Shown here one piece after another: positions 22,227-33,877 of a stretch of DNA of 64,000 nucleotides (position 1 is the first letter of the stretch; each line of letters begins with the position of its first letter). The DNA lies in assembly GCA_025738555.1 (NCBI GenBank), contig JAOVFP010000005.1, forward strand, positions 1,178,001-1,242,000, in the 5' to 3' direction. Both the position numbers and the translations under genes were made by a program. A model generated the notes under the pieces. That model saw only the letters and a program-made list of their open reading frames with translations. It had not been told where the DNA came from and did no database searches. This DNA is from Cyathus striatus. Taxonomy: Eukaryota; Basidiomycota; Agaricomycetes; Agaricales; Nidulariaceae.

Positions 22227-22799
22227 GAAATATACAGCTTTATGTTATCATTTATGGCTGCTTCAGCATTCTTTTTCTGTTTATTATTTCATATCTGGGA
22301 AAAAAACACAGCCACTGATGGGTAGCCCTTTTCTGCAAGATCATGGCCTTTTTGTAAATGTCGATGCTTGGACCTGCTAGAATTACCCAGATATTGTTTG
22401 GGCCTCTTCAAATTTGCATGTTTATCCTTTTCGGCCTGTTCTGCAGCTTTTTGTGCAAGGATTAATGTGCATGCAAAGCTCTCTAGCACTGTTTCTGCAG
22501 TTTCCTCCTCTATATCTGAATCATCAGAGTCTGACTCACAGTCACTGAACTCTGCAAGATTATATGTTGTACTTGGCTCGTAAACATTGCCTACCCTGTC
22601 CTGCATCATTCCTGCATCGGAATCTGCATCCAATATGCTTTCAGGAGGTGGTAGGAGAGTGGAGCTGAAGCTATCCACAAGACTGCTGTCAACACTGTTT
22701 ACAGTTGTACTGGGTTGATTTTTGTCAATTTTGTGGCTGTCTCGTCCCTTTGCAAGGTTTAATGCACGAGCTTGATTGGCTTTTGACTGCGGAGGCATT

Positions 22800-24005
22800 G
22801 CGTACTGGAAATTTTGGCTGTTTTATGGGCCTTCTACCTGCTCTCCCTCTCCTCTGACACGCTACGTAGGTCACGTGATTTGTGACATTGTCATGATTTG
22901 TCATGATTGTGACAGGCCAAATCTCAGAGCCCAAAATTCCAACATGGTGTCAAACACATTGGAATGTGTCAATTATATGTTTTCTGCAATAATAAAAAAT
23001 CGTGTAATAACTTTTTGAAAATTATGTCTTTTTGTATTTTTATTTCTGGTAACTACAGTTTACATCGTCCTAAATACATTCCAGAGATCATAACTAAAAA
23101 AGAGTTGCTTGAGGTTGAGCAGATGTCATCAATGTTCAGCAGCAAGTTTGCTTATGTAAAGGGGTGCTGGATTTCGGTGAGGAGTATCTTACCTCGCTTG
23201 ACTAAGCTCGATACAATTGAGTATTTGAAAAAAAATCAAGCCGAAACAATCCAGCTGACATCTATGGAAAGCCAGAGCACCATGCTCAAAGCCATCAAAT
23301 AAAATCAAATTCTGCACTTTGGCAACTTGCTTGCTGATTTGTACTCATGAGTTGTATGAGACCAAAATTATGTTTTTCTCATAGGTACCTATTTATAATT
23401 CATATAAATTGGGTGTGAAGATGCTGTAATAAGCAACTGAGTGCAATATAATAGCTTAAATGTGCTCAATAATAAGTTGAGCATGCATGCTCACACCTCC
23501 AGTATGAAATTAGTACTTAACAAACTTGAGTGTTCATGATAAAATATTATATAGGACTATTAATTTAAAATCATGGCAAGGTAAACTATTTAGATTAATA
23601 TTAAAGGTATTCCCACTACCTTTTAAGGTAGTTGGGTTATGGGGATGTTTGGACTTCCTAGGAAGGCAATTTGTGGATCAGTGTCCGGGATCTCACTTTC
23701 TGGCTATCTGATTGGCTGATATCTTTTGAATGTACATTCTCTCATTTTACATAATTGATGCCTCTAGTGCTTGTGCTCTCTCCATTCTTCCTCTTTCATA
23801 TCCTCACCCACCAACCAACTCCATCATGCCAGACACTTATCTACTGTCCTCTGCCAACTTTGTCTTAATCTTGCTTCCTCCTCTCCTTTCCTGCATCACA
23901 GACTCACATTGTTGAATATGGTGATGGCTTGGTACCAAGTGGGTTTTATTTTCCTGTATGTGTGTTGATGAGTTCTAAGATGTAATTTTTCTAGCACCAT
24001 TCATC
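22800..24005. other. gene-free interval
   Basis: Near 22860-22960 there are short GTGACATTGTCATGATT-type inverted motifs that may mark the end of the transposon to the left. At 23609-23645 a palindrome CCCACTACC...GGTAGTTGGG followed by GTT is shared with 53820-53850. The open stretch 23070-23301 (KKELLEVEQMSSMF...) has no recognised family. Nothing else was seen. Confidence 0.4.
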
Positions 24006-24006
24006 A

Positions 24007-25790
24007 TGTCTATCCCCTGTTCAAGGCATGTGCAGACATTCTTGTCCTCATCGTCGACCAAGGCCAGTCAGGGTTGCAACTCCCTGTTCCGTTGTATCAA
24101 CATATTGATGTTGTGTCTTCAACATCCCAGCACAACAGTGATGAATAAGGAGAAGAAGGATACTAATGTTGATCGCAAGGTTTGTTTCATTCTTCCTCCC
24201 TCTTTTCCCCCTCCCTCCCATTCTCTCTTTTGTCGCTATATGCTAAAACGTGAGACAGATCCACCTATTCGGTATAATAGCAGCATTCTGTAAAGGCCAC
24301 ATGCCCTCGAACCAACACATTGATGAGATGCTACAATATGTGCATAATTGTTCTCCTGCAGACACGAACCAGTTGTTGCTGGAGGGGAAGAAGCTTATTC
24401 AGGATATGAGGTTTGTCTCCTCCTTTCTCCTTCCCTCCCCCTTCCCCTCTTGTTTCCCACACCCCTCCTCCCCTACCCCTCCCTTCCCTCCGACCATACT
24501 AAAAAAGCCAACAGAATCCAGATACATAATCGAAGCAGCCCACCAAATAGTCACAGACAAAAATGCAGACAAGCTAATCCAACAATTCATCTGGCACACC
24601 TGTGATATCAATATCAAAGAAAAGAAAGCCTCCATAGGTGGTGTGGAGGATGGTGTTCCCATTCTTGAGGGTGCGTGGGATGATGGCCAGGAGGGTACAT
24701 CCTATCTTCCTTCTTTCCCCTTCTTCCTACCCTTTTATCTATGTTTTCTTTCTTTAACAAGCTCGCTGACTCACTTCGTTCACAGCTATAAAACACCCCC
24801 AAACCCTCCTCTCACTAATGCTCACAGACTTCAGCTTAATCACCTGCAACCTCCTTTCCTGCTCCCTCTCCAAAGCAGCTACCGGCCCCACACCCAATGC
24901 TGAGTGCCTTGCTCATGTCAATGAGTCGGCGCCAAATGATCAGTCTGTTACTGAAGGTGGACAAATTGCCAGGCATAATGAGACACCCATTTTGGAGACA
25001 AGGATTCCTGGTATGGATGTTCATATCAGACAACATCCCCATGAAGAGGGGGTGTTGCACACCAAGCAAGGGGAAGAAAGGCCTCTGGGAGATGTCCTTA
25101 ACAAAGCATCCCGCCGTGCTTGGGAAATTCGAAAGAAGGTGTTGATTCCTAAGGAAGGGGAGGAACATAGGGCACAGGAGGGGGTTGGTGATGGGGTTGG
25201 TGGTACAAATGATATGGGAGGTGTTGAGGAGAAGGGGAAGAATGTTATGGGTCATGTATGTGACATGAGGGTATGTCTCTTTTGTTTCTCTTTTGTTTTT
25301 GAAGAGGTGCTGATGTGTATGAAAGGGCAATATGTGCGATGGGATTCCACAGCAGCACAAAGAATGCACGAATGAACATACTGAATGTGCTAGGAAATTC
25401 TTGAGTGAGGAGTATTTCCCTGAAGAGCACCATAATTAATTCATATTCCATGATAGAAAGGCATGTTTCTTCCTTTCCCTGGACTTCTATCATATTCTAA
25501 TGCTCACACAAGTAATCCTAGAATGCCAAAAACATGCAGACTACCTATCCTCCATCCACCGGCTCATCACATTCATCGAAACACACTTCACACATGCCTC
25601 CCACACCTTTCAAAATGTCATCCAGGACCCTCAATTATGCCTCCCTGTGGCTGAGTTGAGAACTATTTTGGAAAGATTCACTAATGGTCAGAGTATGGGC
25701 ATTATATTTTCCACTGTTGAGAGACTGGCAGAGGGTTCCGTGACTGTTATCTCAAAAGATAACACTATCAAATCTAGCTGTACATGAATC
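24007..25790 (+). pseudogene. HAM1-like (DUF5923-type) protein, truncated
   Basis: Spliced exons read as the N-terminal part of the fungal HAM1-like/DUF5923 family. They include LFGIIAAFCKGHMPSNQHID (about 24264-24322), LLEGKKLIQDMR, then after an intron VTDKNADKLIQQFIWHT (about 24550-24602). Next come LLSLMLTDFSLITCNLL (about 24809) and QSVTEGGQIARHNETPILET (about 24941-25000), and then ARKFLSEEYFPEEHHN (about 25388-25436) and VILECQKHADYLSSIHRL. Several 80-110-bp pyrimidine-rich introns are used, and one appears to have a GC-AG border (about 25460-25511). A TAA at 25437 interrupts the frame and the family's C-terminal half is missing after about 25750. The family is lipid-transfer-like and poorly characterised; this copy is probably dead. 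Confidence 0.65.
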
Positions 25791-25799
25791 AATGTGCTA

Positions 25800-28672
25800 T
25801 TCATGTTTGCTCTTCCCCTCTCACTCATCTTCTCCCACTGGTTCCCTTCAACACTGACACTTCCACATCGCCCCGATCGCCGCAATTACGCATCAGGAAC
25901 TCAGGACCATAGGTATTGTGTGCTACCAAGAGCCACTGAATATCGCAATTTGCCTTACCAGCAGCCACATCATTGCCTCAAGTCCCCCTCCCCCAAGTTT
26001 TATTATTCAAAATTTCTCCTAATTCATCGCTACACTCTATGTTTTGTACTTTACCATATTCTCTTCAAAATCTATGATCCCAAACACTAACAATCCCTGC
26101 CATTTCAACTATTCCTTGTTAAGTAAGTACATACTTCCCAAAAACCCAGTGAATTTTCCTCTCTTGCAGTTGAGCTTTGAGTATTTGTTTATTTCTCTAG
26201 GTTGCTGTCAGCATCCTCAGCTTCTGTTTCACTGTTTTGATTTCGAAATTCCGTCAAGTCTTCGCATTTGAACTTCATTTTGATGTTCTTATCTCCTGTC
26301 ACATCCCTGTCAACATTACATCATTACTAACCTGCCCCTTTTCGGACACATTAGGACTCCTAAGTCAAACAGATGTTTGACAACTCACATTTCATTTCTT
26401 TGTTTAGGCCTCAAGTTACTTACTTCCTCTACAATATCTCACTCAAAACCCTCATACAAGACTATGACCAGTGCTGGGACTGCATATCTCTCCATAGTAT
26501 CAAGTCCTGCAATAATTAATCTGTATTTTTTTACTCTATACCTGTAACAATTGTAGTAAGTTGAATGTCTGAATCTGAAGTCCATTTGTTATGTAATATT
26601 TGCACTACGTTTAAGCCTTGCATGTTAATAATAATTTCTGCACCCCTTCAAGGATTCAATCCCTATCACAAGGCTGACTTTTTAGTACCTTACAGCAATC
26701 AACAGAACAGTTACTAGCTATCTTTAATCGTAAAAAATGATGTGATCAGTCTTTCAGACAATAAGTGCACTACAACAAATCAAATGGGTCATTGAATCAC
26801 AGTATTGAACAGTTAAACAAGTGGGTAGTGGGCTTTGCCACTTGCTGGCCTTACTTCTTTATTGAATACACTCACAGAATACACTCACAATGATCGATTA
26901 TTAGTGGAACTTCACTGCCACTGCCACTCACCCATAGGTATCCTGAGCCTGACCCATACCCATACTTGCATGCGGACTGTGGGTAGTGAGTAACCTGCGG
27001 TATTTTATCAATTTTAACTTACTGTGTACATTGCACACCTTTTAATTGAAGAAATAGGTCCAAAGTAATGTATTCTGTATTGTAAAATATATAGAAATAA
27101 TATCAGTAGCATAAACATGAAACACAGGGCTTAAGAATAAAATTGAGTGCTAATATAAAAGCAGAGTATTAAAAACAGGAATGAGGCAAAGAGTGTAAGA
27201 ATGAGACAGGGAGCTTATGAACAAGATAAAGAGCATAGAAACAAAACAGAGGAATTAGTAACAAGTCAAAAATCTTAGGAATGATTTAGATAGGTAAATA
27301 TTATAGCAGGAATTATAGGAATGAAACAAAGACACTAAAAAAAATAGCATTGACAACTCTAAAGAAGCAGAGGGATCACGCACTAAGTTTTGAGCTTAGA
27401 AATGAAGCATAAAATGTAGAAATGAAGTAAATCCAGTCTAAATGAAAAAGAGCGGCCTGGAGCGAAGTTGTGAGCCTAGAAACAAAGTATGAACAGTACA
27501 AATGAATCAGAAACATTAGCAATGAAGTATAGACAGTAAAAACGAATTTGATACAATCTGAACAAAGCAGAGGGGTCCTAAGGAACAGATGGTGGAAATG
27601 AATCAGAGCCACTAAAGATACAAAAGAGGAGTCAATATCGATGTAGTGAGCTTAGCAACAATATAGAAACAGTAAGAATGAAGAAGGCACAACATAAACC
27701 AAGCAGTGACTGTAAGAGTGAAGCAGAGTGTTGTACCATTTAAGATTAATATATTTCTAATTTATAGAAAACTATGTTCTTGTAAGGTCAGACCAAGATT
27801 AGACAACTTGTTCAAGCTTGATTTTTAAGAGGCCAGAATTGTGTACGAGAATTTAATTATCACTGCGCATCGAGACCACCAATCCTGCAAAAGCATTTTC
27901 ATTAACCAGAATACAGTTTGAGACTGTTCTGCCAGAAAGAAGCAAGATGGGAGATATGATTGTGCCACTTAGGAGAAGGTGGGGGAGGTTGGTGCAAGTG
28001 ACCAGTACCATGACCAATGGCAGGTGTTTTGGGGATGAGTTGTGTGAGTGAGAGCTTGCACATCTCATTACCTCATTTTTACTTGTCAGTCCATTCGATA
28101 ATAGGGATGGGTTTTCTGGGTGAGAGCCTGGTCACTCTGTTACCTCCCTCCATCAGCACCTTGACTAAGATTTTTTTTCTGAGCCCTCAACTGCTTCATG
28201 CAGTTATTGTTTCTACTTGTTGGCTTCTGTGTTTGACCATTTACTCTTTGGAGTTCTTTGGTATGTGGTTACACCACATCAATTTCTAAAACTCTTTTCT
28301 CATAGTGTAATGTTTGCAATATATTTTCAGCTGCATTTTGCTAGATTCTGAAAGATGGGACATGGGCTACTTTTGTCATTTACTTGTCTGTCATCCTCAG
28401 TTTTATTAAATCAAGTATTTTACAATTTTCATTTTGTCTATATTTCTTGCTGCTGATGGATTATACATGTATAATTCTGCAAGGGAATATAAGACCGCCA
28501 GTGGTTGTACCTTGTCAATACAGGACATACAGAAGACTAATGTTACAATAGAAGGCTGAAAATGATTGTCATGCAAATAAGTAAAGTTGGATCATTACTA
28601 ATATGTGGATCTCCATGAATTCATGATTGAGATTTAATACAGTGAGTTGTATTTGAGTAGTAATTACTACAC
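25800..28672. other. long gene-free interval
   Basis: No coding region on either strand could be supported. The left part (25800-26700) is pyrimidine-rich decayed sequence following the HAM1-like fragment. 27080-27730 is a purine-rich degenerate repeat, annotated separately. The rest is AT-rich without element ends I could pair. Confidence 0.45.
27080..27730. repeat. degenerate purine-rich tandem repeat
   Basis: Loose repetition, with a spacing of roughly 25-30 bp, of a unit like AGNAATGAARCAGAGNNNNT, almost entirely A and G on the plus strand. Copies are diverged, suggesting an old minisatellite. The minus-strand 78-codon frame at 27376-27612 is a product of the repeat. Confidence 0.6.
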
Positions 28673-28728
28673 AAATACTATTTGTATTGATTTAAGCATG
28701 AAATACTATTTGTATTGATTTAAGCATG
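28673..28728. repeat. exact tandem duplication of 28 bp
   Basis: The 28-mer beginning AAATACTATTTGTATTGATT occurs twice without a gap or mismatch (28673-28700 and 28701-28728). A third partial start, AAATAATTATTT, follows. Confidence 0.95.
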
Positions 28729-28784
28729 AAATAATTATTTAAATACAGTATTATCCTGAAATTAATGAAGTTGAACCATATGAC

Positions 28785-29448
28785 TGTCATATCCTGTATC
28801 ACCTACCTCTGGACCCCTATGTTCTTACTCCGCCTTTCCCTTTGTTTACTCTGGACTTTGATTACGTTCTTAATATTACTTATTGATTACTGTACATAGA
28901 TTACTCTTGTTTCCTTTCTTCCATTCTACTGAGCTATCCCCTCAGTATTGTAGTATACATCTCATAGTGAGTCACTTATCATTCTTAAGTGCGCCACTAT
29001 CTGTTTTACTTTACACCGCCATACGCACTCACTTCTCCGACGTGTTTTATTATGTTTAATTAGTTATAGTCTTCATTCTACGTATGCCTACCCTGACCGT
29101 ACTTCTCCACTGGCCTTGGCCAGCGGCCCTTACTTACTCCGAGTCTCTAGTATTTAAGTAGTACTCGATTTGTACTTAGACTTTAGTTTCGTATTGAACT
29201 ACGTCCTCACCTTTCAGTCTGACTTGAGTTACATCTCTCGTCCCCTCGTCTCTCATCTTCTCCGAAGGGCTTGCCCTTACTCCGAAATCCAGGACCGGGA
29301 ATCCCAGGGGTGCAGCACATAAGCTGAAGCCGAAGTCCTACCCCCTGAGTTATTGTTCTCCACTTTCGTCTTACACTCACCCCTCGCTTCTCCGCAGTCA
29401 CTCTCTCGTACTCCGCCGCCAAGTCAGGCTAGGGGCATGGTCGTGACA
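28785..29448. mobile_element. solo LTR with 5-bp target duplication
   Basis: A 664-bp segment starting TGTCATATCCTG and ending GTCGTGACA (terminal inverted TGTCA/TGACA), flanked by ATGAC on both sides (28780-28784 and 29449-29453). It is richer in G, C and CpG than its surroundings. No internal retrotransposon sequence adjoins, so it is a solo LTR left by LTR-LTR recombination. TG...CA ends plus a 5-bp duplication fit LTR retrotransposons; Gypsy or Copia is not decided. Confidence 0.85.
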
Positions 29449-29453
29449 ATGAC

Positions 29454-31170
29454 CATATATAACCGTAATACAGCCATATTCATACAGTTTGTTTATGGTC
29501 AAAACTATACCATAGCCATACCATATGAAGAAGCCTTTAAAGCCTTAATGGGACAGTTATGAGTCCATATATACAGCTACCATATAACTGTATCGTACAG
29601 TGATGGTGTACAGCCCTATGCTAAACTTGGAAGGTGTCATCTTGCACCTATGAATACTTATTATTGTTGTAAGAGACTCAAATCTGATCTCTTTCTGTTC
29701 CTCTATGTCTTCTGGCTGATCTTCATTGGCTTCAACAATGGGGGCTCCTTCAATGAAATCTGAATAATCCTTATTGTTTTCAGATATTGGATTTGATATG
29801 CAAACACCTTGCATATTTATATCACCATCACCATAGTGTTGAGTCATGGTCTGAGTTAAGTAATAATTAAATAGTTAGAATAGTAATCCCAAATATTATC
29901 ATAAAACTCAAATCCTGGGGTGTGATTTCAGTTAGTTCAAGGGGTGCAATTGTGTCAAGTCCAAATTCAGAACACATTTTAAAATTAGAACAAGTTAAAC
30001 TCGGGCTATTTTCAGTACATGTCAAGGTATTCAGATGTCAAAGTATTCAGATATCAATTCAAACAATAAACTCTGTACATATTTCTTGATGTCTAAATGT
30101 CTCATAAATATGTCTGATTCTCATCTGTACACACCCTATCTGCAGGAGGGAAGAATGCCTGGCAGTTCCTGCCTTATTTCTTCCCTTTTCCCCTCCTATA
30201 TACAATTTCTAGCTACTCCACTTACAAACTATGCAGCAACAAAATTCTATTTGATCTCTGGTATTTCCCTGGTCCATGTGTAAGGTAGCACTTTGTCAGT
30301 GCCCAGGCAGTGGTCAGCCAATTGTGCACATAGCTCAGTGTGGAGGAAGATACTAGCTTGGGGGTATCTTCTTGACAAAGAATATGTGAGTTGATGGACA
30401 TCCATCCATCCTCCAGTTCTAGTGAGGTATGATTCAAGTTGGGGGGAAATGAAAACCTGAGTTGAATGAGAGTAGGTACAACAGTTTAAGTAGCTAACAA
30501 ATGTGGTATGTATGATTAAGTGACAGAAATATTGTAATGTGGTATGGTAATGAAAAACATGAGATTTGCATCACAGGCAAACTGCATGCTCTACATCAGC
30601 ATGCCCTCTTTCTGCAATGCATGCTCATTTGAGCATCCCACTGGTTACCTTCCTAATCAGGTAATCAGCTGATGTGGCAGTGGCAGCTGCTCGCATCAAT
30701 TTCATTACATCAGCTTAATGAATCGGTTCCCTGCTTCCACATGAACTCCTGACCATCATGGTACTCACTTTCACTCCATTCTTTCTTCCTTTCCCCCCTT
30801 CTTGTGCTTTCTCTCACTGTCTCATTGTTTCATTGTCGTTGTTGCCACTCAAGCTTGCTGGTATCATGTCTTAGATCTTGTGTCTCAGGGGCTGGTTTAA
30901 GGTCTTGGTAAGTCTGTGTTTTATCTGTATCCATACTTTGTATTTCATCTGACTTTGTCATAGTCATCTTGTCTGTTCTGGACTTGTGGTACTCATGTAT
31001 TGAATGTAACATTATTTTAGAAAGGTAAAGTTATTATGTATCTATTTGTTTAAAGTGTGTTGAACCAGTACTAACATGGAGTATGGGTTTTTTAATAGTT
31101 TTATGATATCCCTTGTTTAATTATGGGAGGCAGCACAGGAACTCAGCCCCTCCCCACTGTTTCCTTACTT
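29454..31170. other. gene-free interval with short open frames
   Basis: The largest frames, 29557-29847 (minus, 96 codons, acidic, MTQHYGDGDINMQGV start) and 30035-30283 (plus), have no recognised family and no supporting splice structure. Near 30586-30640 there are inverted GCATGCTC/GAGCAT motifs. I cannot support a gene here. Confidence 0.4.
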
Positions 31171-31177
31171 GACATGT

Positions 31178-31450
31178 TCAGTACTGGGGTCTCAAAGCTG
31201 AGACATAAGAAAACCAAAATAGGGTATATTTTATTCCCAATGTTGCGGTATTGCTAGTTTCCCTTTTTTTCATTACAGATTTATGCCATACATGCTTCTG
31301 TTTGTTTAATTCATAATTTGATGATAGTAGACTTTTAATTAGATGCCATAGATCTGGTGTGAGCAATTTAAACTACATAGCAGTTTCATCAATCTGGAAC
31401 TCATGAAGCTTCTCTTCTGTAGTTTTGCAAGCTGTAAAGTGGAACACAGT
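31178..31450 (-). pseudogene. coding remnant, unrecognised
   Basis: On the minus strand, from the foldback edge, one frame reads TEEKLHEFQIDETAM, a stop, then FKLLTPDLWHLIKSLLSS and NKQKHVWHKSVMKKRETSN. It has the composition of a real protein and resembles N-terminal parts of agaricomycete transposon-like proteins, but I cannot name the family. It is cut on the right by the foldback at 31451. Confidence 0.3.
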
Positions 31451-31747
31451 GAGCTCTTTACGCTTACCCGGGCGTTCTGTACGGATCTGTACAGAATCCA
31501 TACAGATCTGTGCGGATTACGCAGAATCCATACGGAATCTGGGAGGTCGAGAATTGGCTGAGGTATCACTATAATGAAGGAAATATTCCGTACGGAATTC
31601 TTACGAATTCTGCACAGACTTATACGGAATGGAAAATTCTGTGCGGATTATGCGGAATTCCATAACAAAGACTTCCTCGGAATCCGTGCGGACTTTTATT
31701 AGTATTTATTATACATTTATTGTAATAAAACAAATTGCATCGCATAT

Positions 31748-31814
31748 GTTTCGAACCCAAGTCTACGCTATGGCTTAGTCATCAAACATACGGCGCGCTT
31801 AACTAACTGAGCCA
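31748..31814 (-). other. tRNA-like Pol III A and B boxes, left foldback arm
   Basis: Minus-strand mirror of 33811-33877: A box TGGCTCAGTTAG (31803-31814, one base off the right-arm copy) and B box GGGTTCGAAAC (31748-31758). Same spacing as in the right arm. Confidence 0.55.
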
Positions 31815-32280
31815 GTGTGTCATTGGCGCCATGACATAGCCGCCAACAATGTGACGCTCATTGTCTTCTCTGTCACCGGCTGTCGGTAACCGATAGCTGG
31901 TGACGCGTCACCACTGTTGTCGCTCTTTGTTCCCACTGTCAACACTCCCCCTCCTCTTTGCTCTTCCCTTCCTCTTTGCTCTTCCCCTCCTCTTTGCTCT
32001 TCCCCTCCTCTTCACCCTTCCTGCCTCAACATTTCCCACGCCTCAGTGTGTCCCGTACTCCACCCACTCCCACCTTCTCCTGCCACACCGACACAGCGAT
32101 GCCAATGCCTCGTCCCACCTCAACCTGTCGTCCACCTCAATGTCCCTCTCAAGGCTAATGCCTTGCCACTGGTTACCAGGTATGTCCCTCCCTCCCTCCT
32201 CACCTCTCCATCCCGCCTGTTCCACCTTCGCCTGACCCCCACTCTCTCTTCCCCACCCACCCTCTGCACCGTAGGCATAG

Positions 32281-32990
32281 GTGTGTTGTAAATGTGCGTG
32301 CGTCAATGTTCCACCCCCACCCGTTCCACCCTCACCTCGCCCCCACCCTCACCTCATCCCCACTCCTCGCTACCCCCCCCCTCTGCACCATATGCACAGG
32401 CGCGTCGTCAACGTGCATATGTCAATGTGGCACCCCCGCCCGTTCCACCTTCGCCTGGCCACATTCTCTCCTCCCCACTGTACGCATAGGTGCCACCCCG
32501 TGCGCCAATTGTACGCCATTGCATACCACAGCACAACGCCGCCTCCGCCAACGTTCTCTCCCATGTGCCCTCCACCTCCGCCTCCACCCTGCACCTCGTC
32601 TCACAAGTGACGAGGTGTCATTTGCTCCTCCTCCCCACACCTTGTCTGGCAAGTGACGAGGTGCCGTTTATCCTCTCCCCTGCACCTCATCTGGCAAGTG
32701 ACGAGGTGCCATTTCTCGCCTCTCCCGCACCTTGTCTGGCAAGTGACGATGTGCCGTTTATCCTCCCCCTGCACCCCGTCTCACAAGTGACGAGCGAGGG
32801 GAGAGGACGGGAGAGGATGGGAGAGCGAGGGGAGGGGAGAGAAGGGGAGAGTGAGGGAAGGGGAGAGAAGGGGAGAGCGAGGGAAGGGGAGAGAAGGGGA
32901 GGGGAGAGGACAGCGACGGGAGGGGAGAGGACAGCGACGGGAGGGGAGGGAAAGAGACAGCAAGGGGAAGGGAAGGGATAACGAGAGGAG
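32281..32990. repeat. GC-rich minisatellites in the foldback centre
   Basis: 32281-32490 holds repeats spaced about 115 bp with CACCCCC(A/G)CCCGTTCCACC. 32590-32795 holds four to five units of about 46 bp containing AAGTGACGAGGTGCC. 32795-32990 is a purine run of GGGGAGAG type. The open frames on both strands here are low-complexity Pro/Ser artefacts. Confidence 0.8.
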
Positions 32991-33810
32991 GGGGTGGTGA
33001 CGGTGTCGCCATCTCCCACCACATCGCGATCTCGCCGCCGCCTGTGCACCCTGCCGTTGCCCCCCTTCGACGCTCTCCCCCCTTGATGTGTGCTGCCGCC
33101 CGCATGCGTGCGTCGTCACACCCCTTCAGCACCCCCCCTACCCATCGTCGCCTGTCACTGCTTCCACTGCTGTCGTCTCGTGCCAATTTTTTATATTAGT
33201 GTAGTTATATATGTATTTTAGTAATATAACAATAATATAACAATAGTATTTTTTTATATGTACATGATTTCTGAGAATTTAAGAGGCATTGGAAGACATG
33301 GTGGGGATATATGTGATGAAATTGAGATATAAAACTAACAGAGTATCAATCTGTACAGTTTCTGTGCGGATATACTTAAAACTACTAAAATTCTGTGCGG
33401 AATCCGTGCGGATCCGTACGGAATCTGCACAGAATTTACACGTACCTGGTAACCAGTGGCAAGGCATTAGCCTTGAGGGGGACATTGAGGTGGACGACAG
33501 ATTGAGGTGGGATGAGGCATTGGCGTCGCTGTGTCGGTGTGGCAGGAGAAGGTGGGAGTGGGTGGAGTACGGGACACACTGAGGCATGGGAAACATTGAG
33601 GCAGGAAGGGCAAAGAGGAGGGGAAGAGCAAAGAGGAGGGGAAGAGCAAAGAGGAAGGGAAGAGCAAAGAGGAGGGGGAGTGTTGACAGTGGGAACAAAG
33701 AGCGACAACAGTGGTGACGCATCACCGGCTATCGGTTACCGACAGCCGGTGACAGAGAAGACAACGAGCGTCACATTGTTGGCGGCTATGTCATGGCGCC
33801 AATGACACAC

Positions 33811-33877
33811 TGGCTCAGTTGGTTAAGCGCGCTGTATGTTTGATGACTAAGCCATAGCGTAGACTTGGGTTCGAAAC
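33811..33877 (+). other. tRNA-derived Pol III promoter-like segment, right foldback arm
   Basis: TGGCTCAGTTGG (33811-33822) matches the tRNA A-box consensus exactly and continues TTAAGCGCGC like a D arm. GGGTTCGAAAC (33867-33877) is a near-perfect B box 44 bp later. The T stem and acceptor arms do not pair, so this is not a working tRNA. It resembles the head of a tRNA-derived SINE captured into the foldback arms. Confidence 0.6.

Larger units (their letters stand above)
18635..22798 (-). pseudogene. Tc1/IS630-like DDE transposase gene, decayed
   Basis: Read on the minus strand from 22798. The first exon (22798-22289) is Ser/acidic-rich and starts MPPQSKANQARALNLAKGRD. The middle (about 20446-19694) is helical with a helix-turn-helix-like DNA-binding region. 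The catalytic core has THDESTFYENDRRK (first Asp, near 19580), FLFDNAPSHQK (second Asp, near 19210) and CELNFIEQYWGAAK (Glu, near 18790). This is the DDE order of Tc1/mariner-IS630 relatives in basidiomycetes. In-frame TGA stops interrupt it near 19693 (before WEGYEKRMYG) and near 19452 (before EWGRLVHTD); both sit where Arg would be reasonable. A 54-bp intron follows the second. A 1.6-kb minisatellite element (20620-22226) separates exon 1 from the rest. Confidence 0.75.

Noticed and set aside
31900..33725. Several 100-160-codon ORFs on both strands in the foldback
   Set aside because: All are Pro/Ser/Leu-rich readings of minisatellite or mirrored arms; the same frame appears twice because the arms are inverted copies.
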